Source: Humulus lupulus
Lineage: Eukaryota > Streptophyta > Magnoliopsida > Rosales > Cannabaceae
Direction of reading: 5' to 3'
NCBI RefSeq assembly: GCF_963169125.1
Contig: NC_084802.1
Span: forward strand, 24,765,607 to 24,829,606
DNA length: 64,000 bases
In this document: piece by piece, positions 9,452-22,227 of the stretch
Numbering within the stretch: position 1 is the first letter of the stretch
Layout: each line of letters starts with the position of its first letter
The notes under the pieces: generated by a model
Seen by the model: only the letters and a program-made list of their open reading frames with translations
Databases searched by the model: none
Told to the model about the DNA's origin: nothing
Made by a program: the position numbers and the translations under genes

Positions 9452-11835
9452 TGTAATGCCCTGGATAGCCAAGACCGTTACACTGTGTGTTTATAAAGGT
9501 GCAAGACTTGCTAATCAAGTCATTTAATTGGAAACGTGTTACTGAAACTACAGTTGAACTAGGGCTAAAAGATTTTGGTCTCAAAAGTTACTTTTCTTAT
9601 AATCAAACATTTTCTTTTACATGGGATCCCAAGAGTAGTAAAGTTATAAGACAGTTTACAAAATTTCAGGATTAAGATACAGTTACTAGCCACTCTAAGG
9701 TAAAACAGACAATTAGGCTTTCCTCGCCCTGTTCCACTCCTCGGTCATGGTGGCCGATCAGCTGATCATGTACATTCAGCCCCGAAGCTCTTCATCTCAG
9801 GACTGGTCCAACTTGCCCTTGCCTTTACCTGCACCACGTAGCACCCGTGATCCAAGGCCCATCAAGAAAACATAATAACAAAGAAAAATCATCAAGCAAA
9901 CAACCAGATAACTCATACAGTATAAACATGTACTCAACAGTCCAAACATTCATGTTACTCAAATATTCAGCATACCATGTACATAATTTCATATAGATAA
10001 TCAATTCACATATGATAACCAGGGTTAACGCCCTTAGGCCGCACCCTCTATTTATCCCACTGACTCTGGCCCACTTAAACCGAGCTCAGTGAATATTAAG
10101 CTGTCCTCAGCTACCAGTGGCCGAGCTGCGCCCTGTGCGCAAGTATTATTGACGGCACCCTTAGGCCGTTTATCAAATGTCCCATGGAATAATACCTTCT
10201 ATGACATCATACAGATATAGGGAGCTCTTAGTCCCATCACAAACACATAACTGGGTGCAGTTTTCTTACCTTTAGATTTCGATAGCTTTGTTCAATTCGA
10301 TCCTCAAGCACGTTCCCATCTGAGCACTAGCATACACCTAGACACGGTCACAAGTTAGAACCAAATCCAAACCTCAATTCCAAAACCTAGCCTCGGGGCT
10401 AATCCCGAGCCCTTGGGAAGCCCTAATTCCACCAAACGGGGTGGTGGAATCCAACCCTGAGCCCCCGGGCAAAAACACTAAGAAATAACCTAAAAACCTC
10501 TTTTTGGAAACAGGGTAGCGCTACAGCGCCCTAAAATGGGTGCTACAGTGCTACAAACAGAGCCTTCAGGCTCCCAGACGCCCAAGCCTAGCGCTGTAGC
10601 GCCCTAAGGCTAGCATTACAGCGCTAGTCACAGCCAGGCACTACCCATTTTTTTCCTCTTCGAATTTCCTCGAGCCAAACCTTTCTAAAACTCAACCAAA
10701 CCTCAAACAAACTTCAAAACAAGCCTCCCAACATCATCAACTCATCCCAAACAACCTAACCACAAGTAATTCAATCACATGCACCCCAAAACACAAAATC
10801 CACCATGGCTGTACCTAGAGCTCAAAACTCAGCTAACAACAGAAATCACAAAGCCTAAAGCTAGAGTTTCTTACCTTTGATGGATGAGTTCAGCCTAGGT
10901 TGTCTTCCACACTTGCTTAGCCTTCACCTCCTCAAACCCTTAGGTTTAATTCCCACAGAAATTCTGCTTAGAAAAACCAATTCAATACCAAACCAAGAAC
11001 TGAATATCAACTTCAAGACCTTACCTCGGATGATGAGTAACTTCTGCCAATTCCCCAAGCCAAATCAAGGATCCTAGTGTTGAGTCCTAGCCTAAGCTTT
11101 CTCTGAATTTTAGCTCCAAATTTCCAGAGAATTGATTAAGAAATGCCCAAACCGTGCAAGAGTGAAGTCTCCTGCTTTTTCCTTTCTTTCCTTTTCCTTC
11201 TTTTTCTTTCTTTTCTATTCTTTACTTCAGACTTCCACACATTCTACACAATCCACTAAGGCATAAAGCAATATGACCCTTATCTCTGATTCTAAACACC
11301 AAAAGACCATATTTCCCTCCCACTTATAACTAGGCTTTTAAACATCTTAAGGGCATTTTGGTATGTACACCCAATTCCCGCTAATTCCTTGAGTGTCTCT
11401 AATATTTACCGCTTACTTCCCGACACCCAACTAATCACCAATATATTCCTCAACATCAAAATGGACTCCAATATATTCTCTAAATTCCCAAAAATACCCC
11501 CAGGCTCGCCCCGAGCCGGGTATAAATCCCCACCGTGACTTTTTCGCTAGCCCGCTCACTAAGATTGCCTCGAGTCACAGATTACAGATATATCCACATA
11601 ATAATGTGTGCTCAACAATTTATTACAATTATTTACATTTATGCCCTCAACGGGCTAAAATTACGAATATGCCCTTGGGCTTACATGCATACTAATACAC
11701 ATAGTCATGCATCACAAATATTCAAATAATCATATAACATGCTTTTAATAATTTAATTTACATATAATCCAGTTATGCCCTCTCGACACACTAATCAAGG
11801 CCCTTAAGCCTTATTAGTGAATTTGGGTCGTTACA
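9452..11835 (-). repeat. 5' LTR of gypsy element 2 (2.38 kb)
   Basis: Runs from TGTAATGCCC to GGGTCGTTACA, followed by TATTC. It carries the shared LTR block at 9820-9870, the AGCGCTACAGCGCC cassette at 10514-10627, and C/T-rich tracts at 11165-11225. Its right half is the intact counterpart of 3285-4522. Confidence 0.9.
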
Positions 11836-11840
11836 TATTC

Positions 11841-12275
11841 TGTTGCTTATATGAATCTATTGATTTAAGTTTTCTTGTTGAGCCTTGGCTCGCGGGTGAT
11901 ATGTGGTGTTGGTAAGGGAAAGGGAAAGGGAAAGGGAAAGGTGGACTAGCCGTGAGTTGGAGAGCTTTAGGGGTGGCGTGTACATTTGTAGCCACTCGAC
12001 CGCCACGGTCGAGGATTTAATAGGGAATAGAGTCATACCCTAACTTTGTCGCTCAGGCCGGCTTATGTTGTAATTACCTTTGGAGTTGTAAATGCCTTGT
12101 AAATATTTATTTTGGGATCCCATGTACAGACTCAAACTTTTATATGAAAGTAACCGTTCCTATGATCAATACTTTTAAACCTTAATCCGTTAATTACTCT
12201 TAGTTATACGTTTATATCCAAATGACTTCATTAACACTATTTAAAATACACAATGTAATGGTCTTGGCTATCCAG
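11841..12275 (+). repeat. Plus-strand gypsy LTR fragment (3' part)
   Basis: Contains the shared block (CTTGTTGAGCCTTGGCTCG then TGTTGGTAAGGG, 11868-11918), a (GGGAAA) run at 11917-11940, GTGTACATTTG...CCGCCACGGTCG and the terminal motif TCTTGGCTATCCAGGGCGTTG. The order is that of an inverted relative of the element 2 LTR. Its left part is missing, cut by the element 2 insertion at 11835. Confidence 0.75.
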
Positions 12276-12279
12276 GGCG

Positions 12280-13010
12280 TTGAACTGCTCTTCCTAGATG
12301 ATTGACAAGTGCTTAAGTGGGCTTTTCTATGTATGGATACTTCGACTCTATGCCAAAAGGTCACTTACTAATGTTCTATATAGGTCGTTGGATATTTTTA
12401 TTATGCCTTGACTATTGCAACACTTATAGAGTATTTGGAAACAATGAGATAGAGTTGCAGCATATCCCCACAATTGGGTTTAGTGAGTAGTGGTGGCAAG
12501 CCAAGGTGTTCTTTTAAATGAGCAAAGGCCTCATCACATCTCTAATCACACGAGAACTTCTTTCCTTGATCATTGCAGGATATCAATAAATGGAACACAT
12601 TTGTTAATTAGTAGAGCGAGAGATGAATCTATTCATGGATTTGACTCTTTTTGTCAACTTCTAAACTTTCTTAATGCTTATCGGAGGCTTAATCTCAATT
12701 GATGCTTATATTTTGTTTGGCTTGGTCTCTATGCCTCGCGATTTGACAATCCCAAAAATTTCCCTTTGGACAATCCCAAAGTGCAATTGAGAGAGTTTAG
12801 TTTCATCTAGTACTCATACAAGAGTTCTATATTGTGCTATATTTGTTTAGTGAACATTTTTTTCACTAGTCTTTGATATGTCGCGCTAGCATTTTTAAGA
12901 CCGAATGACTTGTAGAAATATAAGTATTTATCTATATATATATAATAAATGAGGTGTGCTCTTCATTAGTTGGATTCATCAAAATTATGGACAGGCATCC
13001 ATGAAACTCA
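12280..13010 (-). pseudogene. Eroded Ty3/gypsy RT/RNase H remnant
   Basis: Minus-strand translations in shifting frames give LLSFMDA (about 12990-13010), SFGLKNASATYQRLVKKMF (about 12850-12930, the RT motif FGLKNAGATYQRLVN) and CDEAFAHLKEHLGLPPLL (about 12470-12540, the RT to RNase H connection). The GLKNAGATYQRLVN form is typical of non-chromodomain plant gypsy lineages (Athila/Tat type), so this is a different and older lineage than elements 1 and 2. Many stops and frameshifts; no function expected. Confidence 0.75.
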
Positions 13011-13835
13011 ACAACATATCTCAATGAAATATATGCTTCTTGTTAGTCTAGTAGTCAATTTGATTTTGATTCAAAACGATTTAAGGCTCGCTTGATGGTA
13101 CACCCAGTTGAAGGTTCTCATGACCATCTTCCATCATATACATCTTTAACCTTATTTATAGAAGTTGTCCAAATCTTTAACCTTATTTTTTTAGCATACT
13201 ATTCCATAGTATGCTCTGGTCTGACCCTCACCAAGATGACCATCTTCAAGGTATACTTGGTGAGTTTCCCCACCTTTGCAAACTTAGTTGTAATGTAAAA
13301 TCCATGCTTTTACATTAAAAGTAAAATATTATTTCATTCAAGTGGTGAGACCCCCTCATGCTATATTAAATTTTTTGGATCCATTTCTTTTCTTCCCTCG
13401 ATAGTCTTCTCTCTCTCCTCATTTTCTTCTCTTTGTTTTTCTTTTTCTCCATTTGTCTCTCCTAAAGGCAGCCATGGAAACCAAATTTGACGACGAACTT
13501 CCGGCCACCATCCTTCAGCCATGCGCCACCCAGAATTTTTTGAAAAACACCTACTATGCCAGCCACCAAAGGGTAGCCTCCCACTTGCCACCATTTGCCC
13601 AAAAAATACAGTCAAAGTTTTGCCTTTCAAACTTTGAATGCGTTTTCCAGCAAACTCTTGCCACCATTTGAATGGTTGGTACTGTTGGAACTAGCATGGA
13701 GAGAGGAACATAATCCACTAAGCCATTTCAATCAACTCACTATTTTCTTTGGCGAGATTTTTGGTATCTCCGCCCCTTTGGGTGAGTTTCAGAACTTGAA
13801 ATTTTAAATATAGTCATATTATATGTTGTTGGACA
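13011..13835. other. Unassigned sequence before the CACTA-type element
   Basis: May contain further upstream parts of the gypsy remnant, but I cannot align it with confidence. Short open frames on both strands at 13360-13670 have low-complexity or no recognisable translations. No other feature seen. Confidence 0.5.
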
Positions 13836-14029
13836 CACTACAAGAAATTCGACATTTACCTACCAATATTATTCGTGGGTAAAGATAGCATATTGGTAGG
13901 TAAATCCCTTTATCTACATATTTTGACCAATATTGTATTGGTAGGTAATAGTTAGTTGAGAAAGATACCATTGCCTACAATTAGTATATTGGTAGGTAAA
14001 ACTCGCATGGACCCCACAGAAATGAGTCA

Positions 14030-14195
14030 ATGTCGTTGACTTAATGTTTGACGTGGCAGCGAACGTGGCATGCCACATGGTCAATTGCGTTTAAATGAAT
14101 TGTTGACATGGCGAATGATGTGGCACACGTGGCCGATTACGTGTCATTTAATGGATGTCGTGGCAGCTGGTGTGGCACCCGACGTGGCTTGGTGA
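14030..14195. repeat. Cluster of ACGTGGCA/GTGGCA motifs
   Basis: Within about 160 bp, variants of GACGTGGCA and its shorter core GTGGCA recur at least eight times with irregular spacing, inside the left subterminal region of the CACTA element. Confidence 0.65.
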
Positions 14196-14479
14196 GATTT
14201 TTTTACACGTGGTAGTTTCCTATTGGTCCATGTGGCATTCTTTTATGTTCCCAGATTTACCTACACTTATATATGTGTAGGCAATGGTACAATTTATTTG
14301 TAGGCATTGTTAAGTAATTATTTTGAAAAATATTTATATTTAATTAATTATAGGTGATAAATAAAATTAATTAACTAAAAAATAGATAACTTTTATAAAA
14401 TATGAAAGAAAAATATCTTATAAAATTTCCATAAAGAAAAACATAAAGGATAAAGTTTTGAACTAATAAATTAAAACAT

Positions 14480-14745
14480 AAAAAGACTACTACGAATCAT
14501 CTTGTTCCCCTAACATTGAGGGGTTGGGATCATTTCTGACATTTACATCTGAACATTGATCTGATGGAGGCTGTGGCCTCAAATTGTTTTTCCTTAGTAT
14601 TTCCACAACAACGCATGATTGGTCATTTGTAGAATCAAGCCGATTGTTTGCTTCATCAAGGCATTGGGCTAGCTCCTCGTATGTTGGCTTATTTGACTAA
14701 CTTGTATGGCATTGGGAAGTAGCAGTTGTACTTGAAAATGATCGA
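14480..14745 (-). pseudogene. Possible CACTA transposase C-terminal exon remnant
   Basis: The minus strand reads KPTYEELAQCLDEANNRLDS, then DQSCVVVEILRKNNLRPQPP, then a polar tail (SDVNVRNDPNPSMLGEQDDS) and a stop. The mix of a helix-forming stretch and a polar tail resembles the C-terminus of plant Ptta/En/Spm transposases, and the position in a CACTA element fits. The homology is weak by eye; it could be another gene fragment. Confidence 0.4.
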
Positions 14746-15559
14746 CACGTACAAAAAAAGAAAAAATAATATTATTGGAAAAGTTTATCCATAAGTAAAA
14801 CTTTATAATCTTTCCAAATAATTTTTCTTTTATCTTTTGCAAAAATTATTCATTGATAAGATCTAGGAGCACGGAACATGTTTATTAAAACATGTACTCT
14901 TTGACAACTAATGATAATAAAAAATATTTAATAATAAACTTAACATAATATAAAAAATTTATAATCTGAATATTTTAATTGTCATCCTTCAAAATTAATA
15001 CACTATTACACCATAATTTTAATTAATACAAATAAAATATCTCCACTATATTCATCACTAGGATTTCAAAAATTTATATAGTATGACTTATTATGAACAT
15101 TTATATAACTTGATACACCAACATATATATATATATATAAAAATGGGAACGATAAGTCACATATTCACCAAACATAACAAAGCATACTCATTTTTTAAAC
15201 ATCGTAGGTCCAAAAAATTAAAATAGGACAGAGGCCAAATTTTTTTTTAAAATAGGACAGGGGCAAAAGAAAATATAAAAAAGACAGGCAATATATATAT
15301 ATATATAAAACAAGACAGAAGCAGATTTTGAACATGGCAAACAAGGCATATATATTTATGAATTACTCTAAGTCCAATTTTTTTATAAGAAAAGTGTCAA
15401 ACTAGTTTTTCATCTAAACAAAACTAGTGACAACATAGGAGAAACAATATTAGATATGGTAAACCCATTGAGCACGAACAAAACTCCAAAACAATGAAGC
15501 CAAAGGACAATTAAATAAAAAAAACCTGAATATAATAATGAAACACATATATCAGATTA

Positions 15560-16125
15560 CAACAATGAAACACAATTGAAATGCTCTAAACAAAAGCACA
15601 ACTCTATAACAGTGAAACAACTCAAAGCCTTAGGACAATGAAACACACTAATCATCAAAACATAAATTTCTTAGAGCATAGATCTAAACCATATACTAAA
15701 TATACATAAAAAATAGCAATCAAAAGGTGAACAATGGAACATCATTAATCCTTCACGTCAGTGGGGATTTAATCAAAATGAATCATAAAAATATACCTCA
15801 AAGTCACTAAGCAAATCTGTCTAAAACTCAAAGCCACAAAACTAGATTGAAATAGTGAAACATAATTGAAAGATTCTAAACAAAAACATATAACTCAAAC
15901 TTGTAGGACAATGAAACAAGCTAATCATCAAAACATAAATTTATCAAAGCATAAATCTAAACCATATACTAAATATACATCACAAATAACAGTTAAAGGC
16001 CTCAAAACAATGGATCATCATTAATCCTTCAGATTAGTGGGGATTTAATCAAAATGGATAATAAAAATATACCTAAAATCCACCAAGCCAAACTGTCTAA
16101 ATCTCAAAGCCACCAAACTACCAAA
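15560..16125. repeat. Tandem duplication, about 275 bp unit, two copies
   Basis: GGACAATGAAACA...CTAATCATCAAAACATAAATTT at about 15633 recurs at about 15908, and AATCCTTCA...AGTGGGGATTTAATC at about 15749 recurs at about 16025. The spacing is 275-276 bp in both cases. Confidence 0.8.
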
Positions 16126-16534
16126 CCAACAATCTGAAACTCACAAAGCCACTGAGCCAAATGTATCAAAATCACGAAGCCCCTGAGACAAGAAACAATA
16201 ATAGAAATCGTAATATGGTATCCTATTAATGAAACATGGTTAAAAATTTGTGCCCCCCTAACTGCCATACATAAAAAAAATTAATACCCATACCTACAAA
16301 AATAAATTGAAACCAGGGAGTGGTCGGAGTATAAGAAAGCCGATACACCCCCTGGAAACTAAAGGAGGTCATGGTTCATAAATGTTTGCAACGATTCAGA
16401 GATGGAGGCGATGGTATGTGCTAAAACCACTCGTCAACAGAGGTGAAGATTCAGAGATGGAGGTGGTCGCGACTAAGAGCACTCATCGGAGGCGGTGGCT
16501 CATCGAAGACAGAAAGAGTGGCGGTGGCTCGTCA

Positions 16535-16675
16535 AGAAATCACATCTCGACATGAGCAGAGAGGCGACTGAGCAGAGAAGAGAAGAGACGACTGAGTAGA
16601 GAAGAGGGAGGCAATGAACAGAGAAGAGGCGACTGAGCAGAGAAGAGGGAGGCGCAGAGAAGATAAGAGGGGTGG
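16535..16675. repeat. Purine-rich minisatellite in the CACTA element
   Basis: Imperfect repeats of GGCGACTGAGCAGAGAAGAG with spacing of about 25-55 bp. Confidence 0.65.
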
Positions 16676-17111
16676 TTAGAATAGTTAGGGTTAGGGGTTT
16701 AATTAGGTTATATATAAACCTTAAATAAAAAATAAAAATAAAAGTTAAATTAAATTAAATTAAAAATAAAAATAAGATTTTAAATTAAATTATAAATAAT
16801 TTTTTAAATATACACGTGTCACATAATGTGTGATCCACATGTTTTATTTATTTGACACATCATTATTGGGATTATTACTTAGCATACTCATAAGCATTTT
16901 TTAAGAAAAAATATATAAATTATGTTAATTTCAAAGTGAAAAATAACGAGGAAATGCACAAAATTTTCCCTCCAAACTTATTCCCAGGTAAACTATTTAC
17001 CTACCAATAATCGGTAGTACTAAATAAAGTGTAGCTAAATATATTTTTATTTACCAATATATATATATGTAGGAAAAAAATGTGTAGGTAAATGTCAAAT
17101 TTCTTATTTTG

Positions 17112-17295
17112 AATAAGGAATGCAATGATGATAATCATTTGCTCATTTGATGCAAGTATAAAAACATGATATTTTAATGGGACTAATTGCACTAGGATTA
17201 TCATTAAGCTCGGGAGCGTCTTGGAGAATTATTGAAAGATCATATCTAGAGGTAGGGGGTCCTGACTATTCTTTTGAACCTATGTTTTGAACTAG
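17112..17295. other. Unassigned A/T-rich flank
   Basis: Sequence between the CACTA element and the target copy of the next solo LTR. Nothing recognised. Confidence 0.5.
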
Positions 17296-17300
17296 ATTAC

Positions 17301-20300
17301 TGTTGGGGTTAGGCTATAAACAACCTTAGTTTTGTGTTACAACTCAAAATAAAAGATACAAGTAATCTAACTTTAATGATAGTAAACACAAATTACATAA
17401 ACACAAAGAGATCAAAGTGTAGAGTAGACCCTTTTGGAAGAACAACCCTTCGAACATAAAATCACAAAGCTATGATTTTATGTGAAACACAAAAGTTACA
17501 AGGCTTGACACAAATGTAGATTTGTTTTCCAAAAATCTCTATTCCTAGCCTTCTCTATGGAAATGCTTGAAGCTACTGCAATGGAATGAGATTGGGATAC
17601 ACAAGCCTTGGGTCTTCATACAAGCCAAAATTTCTTGATGAAGATCTTGGAGAAAACTAGTAATCTTGAAAGCTAGAGAGAAAATTCTTCTTTTAGAGAG
17701 AGGGTGAAGTGAGTGATAAATTCATAAATTAACTCATATCAACCCTCTAAATATTATAGGACCCTCAATAGACTCAAGCAATGAGATTAGAGCATTTAAA
17801 TTTAAGTTTTGGAGCAAAAACACATAGCTGTACGAACCATACGGACAGCCCAGGAAATGTATCGCCTATCAGGCAATGTATTACCTGGTTCGTTTTAGTC
17901 CGTTTTCAAGGGCCAGGCGACGCGATTGTAAGGCCCCAAAATCCCTAATGTAGTTTAATGGTCAGATTAGTAGGCTGTGAAGGCCATAATTGATTTATTA
18001 TGCCATTAATTGATTACGTGCATATTTATGTGAATTATATTATAATATGATGTTAAATGCATGCATGTAGGTCCACATTTTATCATAGGGACATTTTGGT
18101 AATTTGGCCCATTGAGGGCGTAATTGTATATTTGTATGCATCTCGGTGATTTATTGTTGAGGCCACATTATAATGTGGATTTGTTCGAGCCATTTGGCAT
18201 GAGACGATCTTTGAGTGCAAATTAGCGGTTTGGTCATAACGGGATTAAGTTCGGGGCTCGGGGTGAGTCTCAGGTATTTTGGTGATTAGAGCGTTGCCGG
18301 GAAGTAAAGGGTAACGAGATATGAATTATTGGTATTTGATAATAGCGGGAATTGGAGGGTGTTAATTATGATTAACGAGATAGGCGGGAAGTGACAGTTT
18401 TACCCTTGGGAGCCTTTAGAAAACTTTATTTGACCTAGGGGAAAATAGGTCTTTTAACCTTAAGATTGATATAAGCCATTGAAGGCTATAGAAGTTGGCC
18501 AAAATAGAGCATAAAAAACATCCCTCCCGTACCTCTTTTCTTCTCCTTTTTCTTTTGGATTTTTGAGCTATTCTTGAGGATTCAAGCTAGGGAAGTGGAT
18601 CTTGAGGGCTTAGGATTGTGTTCCACCATTGAAGAGGATCCTAAACTGAGCTTGAGGTAAGTTTCTAGCCATTAAAACTCTAGCTTTGCTCTGTTTTTGG
18701 TTTGGTTTTCAGCTTGGTTTTCTAGATTGGTTAAAGGGAATTGATGGGAGATTTTGGCTAGGGTCACTTGGATTGTGATGCCTAGGACATATGTAGATGG
18801 TTTTTGGGTTCATTTGGGACTTAAAATGAGGTTTGGGAGCTTTTGGTTCAGGTTGGAAATAGTGGAGTCGAAGGGGGAAAGTTTCAGGGAAATTATGGCT
18901 GAGTGTAGTGCTACAGCGCTACTCAGGGAGGATTCTTGTCTGTCCTGGGCGCTGGGGTGCTAGGGGGGTAGCGCTACAACGCTACCCTATTCCATCAGAT
19001 TCCTGTTTTGGGCATTTTTAAGGGTTTTTGGCTTGGGGTTTCAATTCCTAAGGCTCGGGATCGAATCTACTCATTGTTTGGGTACAATTCGGGGTCTCGG
19101 GAGTGAGGTTTAGGTCAAGACCCTTTCGTTGTTGAATTTCATTAATGGAGGTTATAATTGGTTATGACTAGGTAATCGCTAAGGAATCAAAAAGTCGATC
19201 GTTCTCAAGAGTCATTCTTTTACTATTTCTCACTCGAACCAAAGGTAAGAAAACTGCACCCCATATGTGACATGCATGGTTATTATTGATGCATGTTGAG
19301 TGTTTAAATGTGGACATTGATTGTATATCAAATGCTTAGAAAATATTTCTCACTTGTGTGTGGCACTGACTAAACAGTCAGAATTGGCAATGGTGTCAGT
19401 ATTAACCGTGAAGCTGTGACTCACTAGTCAAGTTCGGCAGTAGTACTGAGCACTGGTCACATGGTATTGACTAATAAGTCAAGAACGGTCTGAGCATGTT
19501 TAACGCAAGCCGACAAAGATTTGATCTAATCGACATCTGCATTGAATGACTTAAATGAGCTTTAATGCCAAACCGACCTCAAGTTCGATGAAAACTAAAA
19601 GCGCTTGTCTAGCCTGGCTAGTCAATTAGAGCCAGGGCCAGAGGGCCCAGGTGACTGCTTCGTCACATGGCTATAGGTGCTGAGCCCGAATTGACTTACC
19701 CAATAGTCACTCATTTGATTGGAGCCAGGGCTAGAAGGTCCAGGTGACTGGATTGTCACATGGCTGTGGGTGCTGAGCCCCGTAGTGGCTTGCTCGTCAG
19801 TCACTCATTATGGTTAAAAGAACCTCAAGTGTTAAATTACTCATCTGATTAGAGCTATATGCTCCTTCATGGTTAACGTAACCACAAAGTGATATTCACT
19901 CATCTATTCAGGGCAATAAGCTCTGTATGATTATCATGATCATCATTTGATATTATATACATGCAGTATTGAGTTTTCTTACTGGGCTATGGTTCATGGG
20001 TGCTATGTGGTGCAGGTAAAGGGAAATAAAAGCTTACCCAGCCTTGAGTGGAGAACTTAGGTGGTGATGTGTACATATGAGGCTGCTTGACCACCACGAC
20101 CAAGGAGTTTCTTGGAGGAACTAGGGGGTTTACCCTATTTTTGCCGCTTAGGTTGGCGGGTTGTAAATTTTAAACTGCAATGACCATTTTGGATTGTAAA
20201 TAACTTGTAAACGTTTTTATGGGCCCATGAATAGTTTTATGTTTAAAATAAAATATATCCTTTCCTTTTGATTGGTTTTTCACCTTAGCCTACTAATAAC

Positions 20301-20652
20301 ACTAGATGCACGTTTATAACCAAAGAACTCGATTATCGAGTTAAGCACGGTTCAAAGTTCATAGTAACTGTCATGGAGTAACCAGGGCATTACAGCGATG
20401 CCTCCCAAAGGTGGCGCATCGTTGATGCTTCTGTAATAACGCTCCAAACTTTGTCTCAAAACATTCCTACATGCTCCCAAATTTCTTGGGTACTCTTATA
20501 TACTCCAAATACATATTTTGGACCCAAAAAGATGATTTATAAATGCCTACATCGAAAGTCAACTTTCACATGTTGACTTTTGTGAAATCGTTATTGTTTT
20601 TACACCTCTTCGTGCCTAAACAATTTCACCATGTATTTAACCAATCACAAAA
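17301..20652 (-). mobile_element. Copia-type solo LTR X1 with nested gypsy LTR
   Basis: Starts TGTTGGGG at 17301 and ends at 20652, flanked by identical 5 bp target copies ATTAC (17296-17300 and 20653-20657), so it is a solo LTR left by recombination. After removal of the nested LTR (17927-20399) it is about 0.88 kb. It is the same family as the LTR at 20752-24990. The orientation is inferred from that second copy, which adjoins a polypurine tract and an RNase H tail on the minus strand. Confidence 0.85.
17927..20394 (+). mobile_element. Gypsy solo LTR B (2.47 kb)
   Basis: TGTAAGGCCCC...GGGCATTACA flanked by GCGAT at 17922-17926 and 20395-20399, a clean 5 bp target duplication. It sits inside copia solo LTR X1; the uninterrupted target is seen in the duplicated copy near 22290. 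It contains the AGCGCTAC cassette (18905-18986), an array of TGACT-N4-AGTCA dyads (19367-19709), and the shared LTR block (19973-20021). Confidence 0.95.
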
Positions 20653-21154
20653 ATTACTTTAGCTATATTCCAATATTTTGGTTTATAAAATGTTTGCAAA
20701 ATAGTAAACAGAACATGTGGTTTGCACTAGGCTGTTTTGAGGGGTACGTTATGTTGGGGATTTATGGCTTACACTTTCTAATCCAAAAATGAATAATGAG
20801 AATTAATTCCATATTTCAAACCCCAGAGACTAATCAAGAACCATATTCAAAGTATGAATACAACTCTTGATAATTAAATAAACATATTCCAAGTATGAAG
20901 GAAAATTTTGATAATTAAATAATAAGTAATTAAATAATTATAACATGAATTTAGAAAAATTTAATCACAATATAACCATGGATTTAATGAAAGAATAATA
21001 CAAATTAAATCAAGTGATGGAATGGAACTTTGAGTTGTAGAACCTTAGTTACATAAAATCACAAGTCTGTGATTTTATGTGAATCTAAAAAATGTAACAA
21101 GACTTGACACATATGAAGATTTGTTATCTAAAAATCTCTATTCCTAGCCTCCTC

Positions 21155-22227
21155 TGTTGTGAGAATTTTTAACTACGCAAGTATATGCAATCGTAACAAA
21201 TAATAAAGTGATAAATCAAGTATCGTTCCCATGAAGACTGTTATTAACTACCAAAAATTAATCTTTAATTCTAATTGATTGACAAATAATGAATTCTGAA
21301 TTTATAAAACTAAAGGAATAAAACAATATAATAGAACAATAGAGAACTCAATACTAAATATTAATTCAATGGAATAAGAAATAGAGTTATTAACTTCATC
21401 AACTATCCACCTATGATCTTTAATGTGAATTTAAGAATTCCTATCTCTATTGTTATAACATATTACAATTGTAAATTATATTCTTACTAGGACTTCTAAT
21501 TCTCTACAATAAGCAATCTCCTACATCTATGTGGTAAACTAACATATTACAGGTATAAAACATGCAATCCCTAAGCTACACAAATCATACAGGCACTCTC
21601 GTACAATATAAATCTATGATTATTTGACTATAGCATATTTATCCTTCACTGCTCAAATCTTAGGTTAAAATCATATAAATCATGTAAATTGTGATCAAAC
21701 ACTCACAAGGATCAAACACAAGTTTAACAATTTACAATATTAATAGGGAATTCATAAAACTTCATTAAATCATCATGAGGTTTCAAGAGAATCTGTTAAC
21801 ATCCTAAATAATAAAATTAGTTCATGCTAAACATAATCAAATCCATCAAACTAAATATAAACATCACTACAAGAGAAAGTAAAAGAAGAAGAAGAAAAAG
21901 TATGATAAAACTAGTTGGTCTCCAAGCATTTGCCTCCACAAAGTATTTCCTTCAGTCTCTTCTTAGGGTTCCCTTTTCAAAAATCGTCATAATGTTGCTT
22001 AAATAGTAGTTTGTGCTTTGAACGTGAAATTCCACTTTTGCCCCTACTTAAAATGCCCTAATCTGCACATTGACTGATCAAGTGCCGCGACCTTATAAGT
22101 GTGCATCGCGGCCCGTGTCCACGATTCAAAATTTTCTCGTCTCTTATTTAACCAGCGTCGCGACCCTACTATTCCTGCAATGTGGCTCTAATTCCTCAAT
22201 TAATAGTGCCATGACTCGAAAAGGTTA
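21155..22227. repeat. Solo LTR Y, duplicated left part
   Basis: Begins TGTTGTGAGAATTTTTAAC after TCCTC and matches 23023-24095. It stops abruptly at the tandem duplication junction. Confidence 0.8.

Larger units (their letters stand above)
3285..11835 (-). mobile_element. Ty3/gypsy chromovirus, element 2 (decayed)
   Basis: A nearly complete minus-strand element: 5' LTR 9452-11835, primer site 9437-9448, gag 9060-7924, pol about 7870-4559, polypurine tract 4523-4537, 3' LTR 3285-4522 cut by element 1. The domain order protease, reverse transcriptase, RNase H, integrase, chromodomain places it in the chromovirus branch of Ty3/gypsy. Stops and frameshifts are spread through gag and pol, so it is not autonomous. 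The target copy after the 5' LTR is TATTC (11836-11840); the partner is outside the window. Confidence 0.9.
13836..17111. mobile_element. CACTA (En/Spm) element, decayed, 3.3 kb
   Basis: The left terminus is CACTACAAGAAATTCGACAT followed by TTACCTACCAATA. The right terminus carries the inverse, GTAGGTAAATGTCAAATTTCTT, but its last bases read ATTTTG instead of GTAGTG, so that end is mutated. TATTGGTAGGTAAA-like repeats crowd both subterminal regions (13880-14000, 14265-14310, 16985-17090), as expected for transposase binding sites. No clean 3 bp target duplication survives. It lacks a full transposase. Confidence 0.8.

Noticed and set aside
15120..15310. (AT)n runs as regulatory elements
   Set aside because: Simple microsatellites in A/T-rich DNA; no further structure.
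16685..16705. Telomere-like GTTAGGGTTAGGGG
   Set aside because: Too short, and the plant telomere unit is TTTAGGG; no array.
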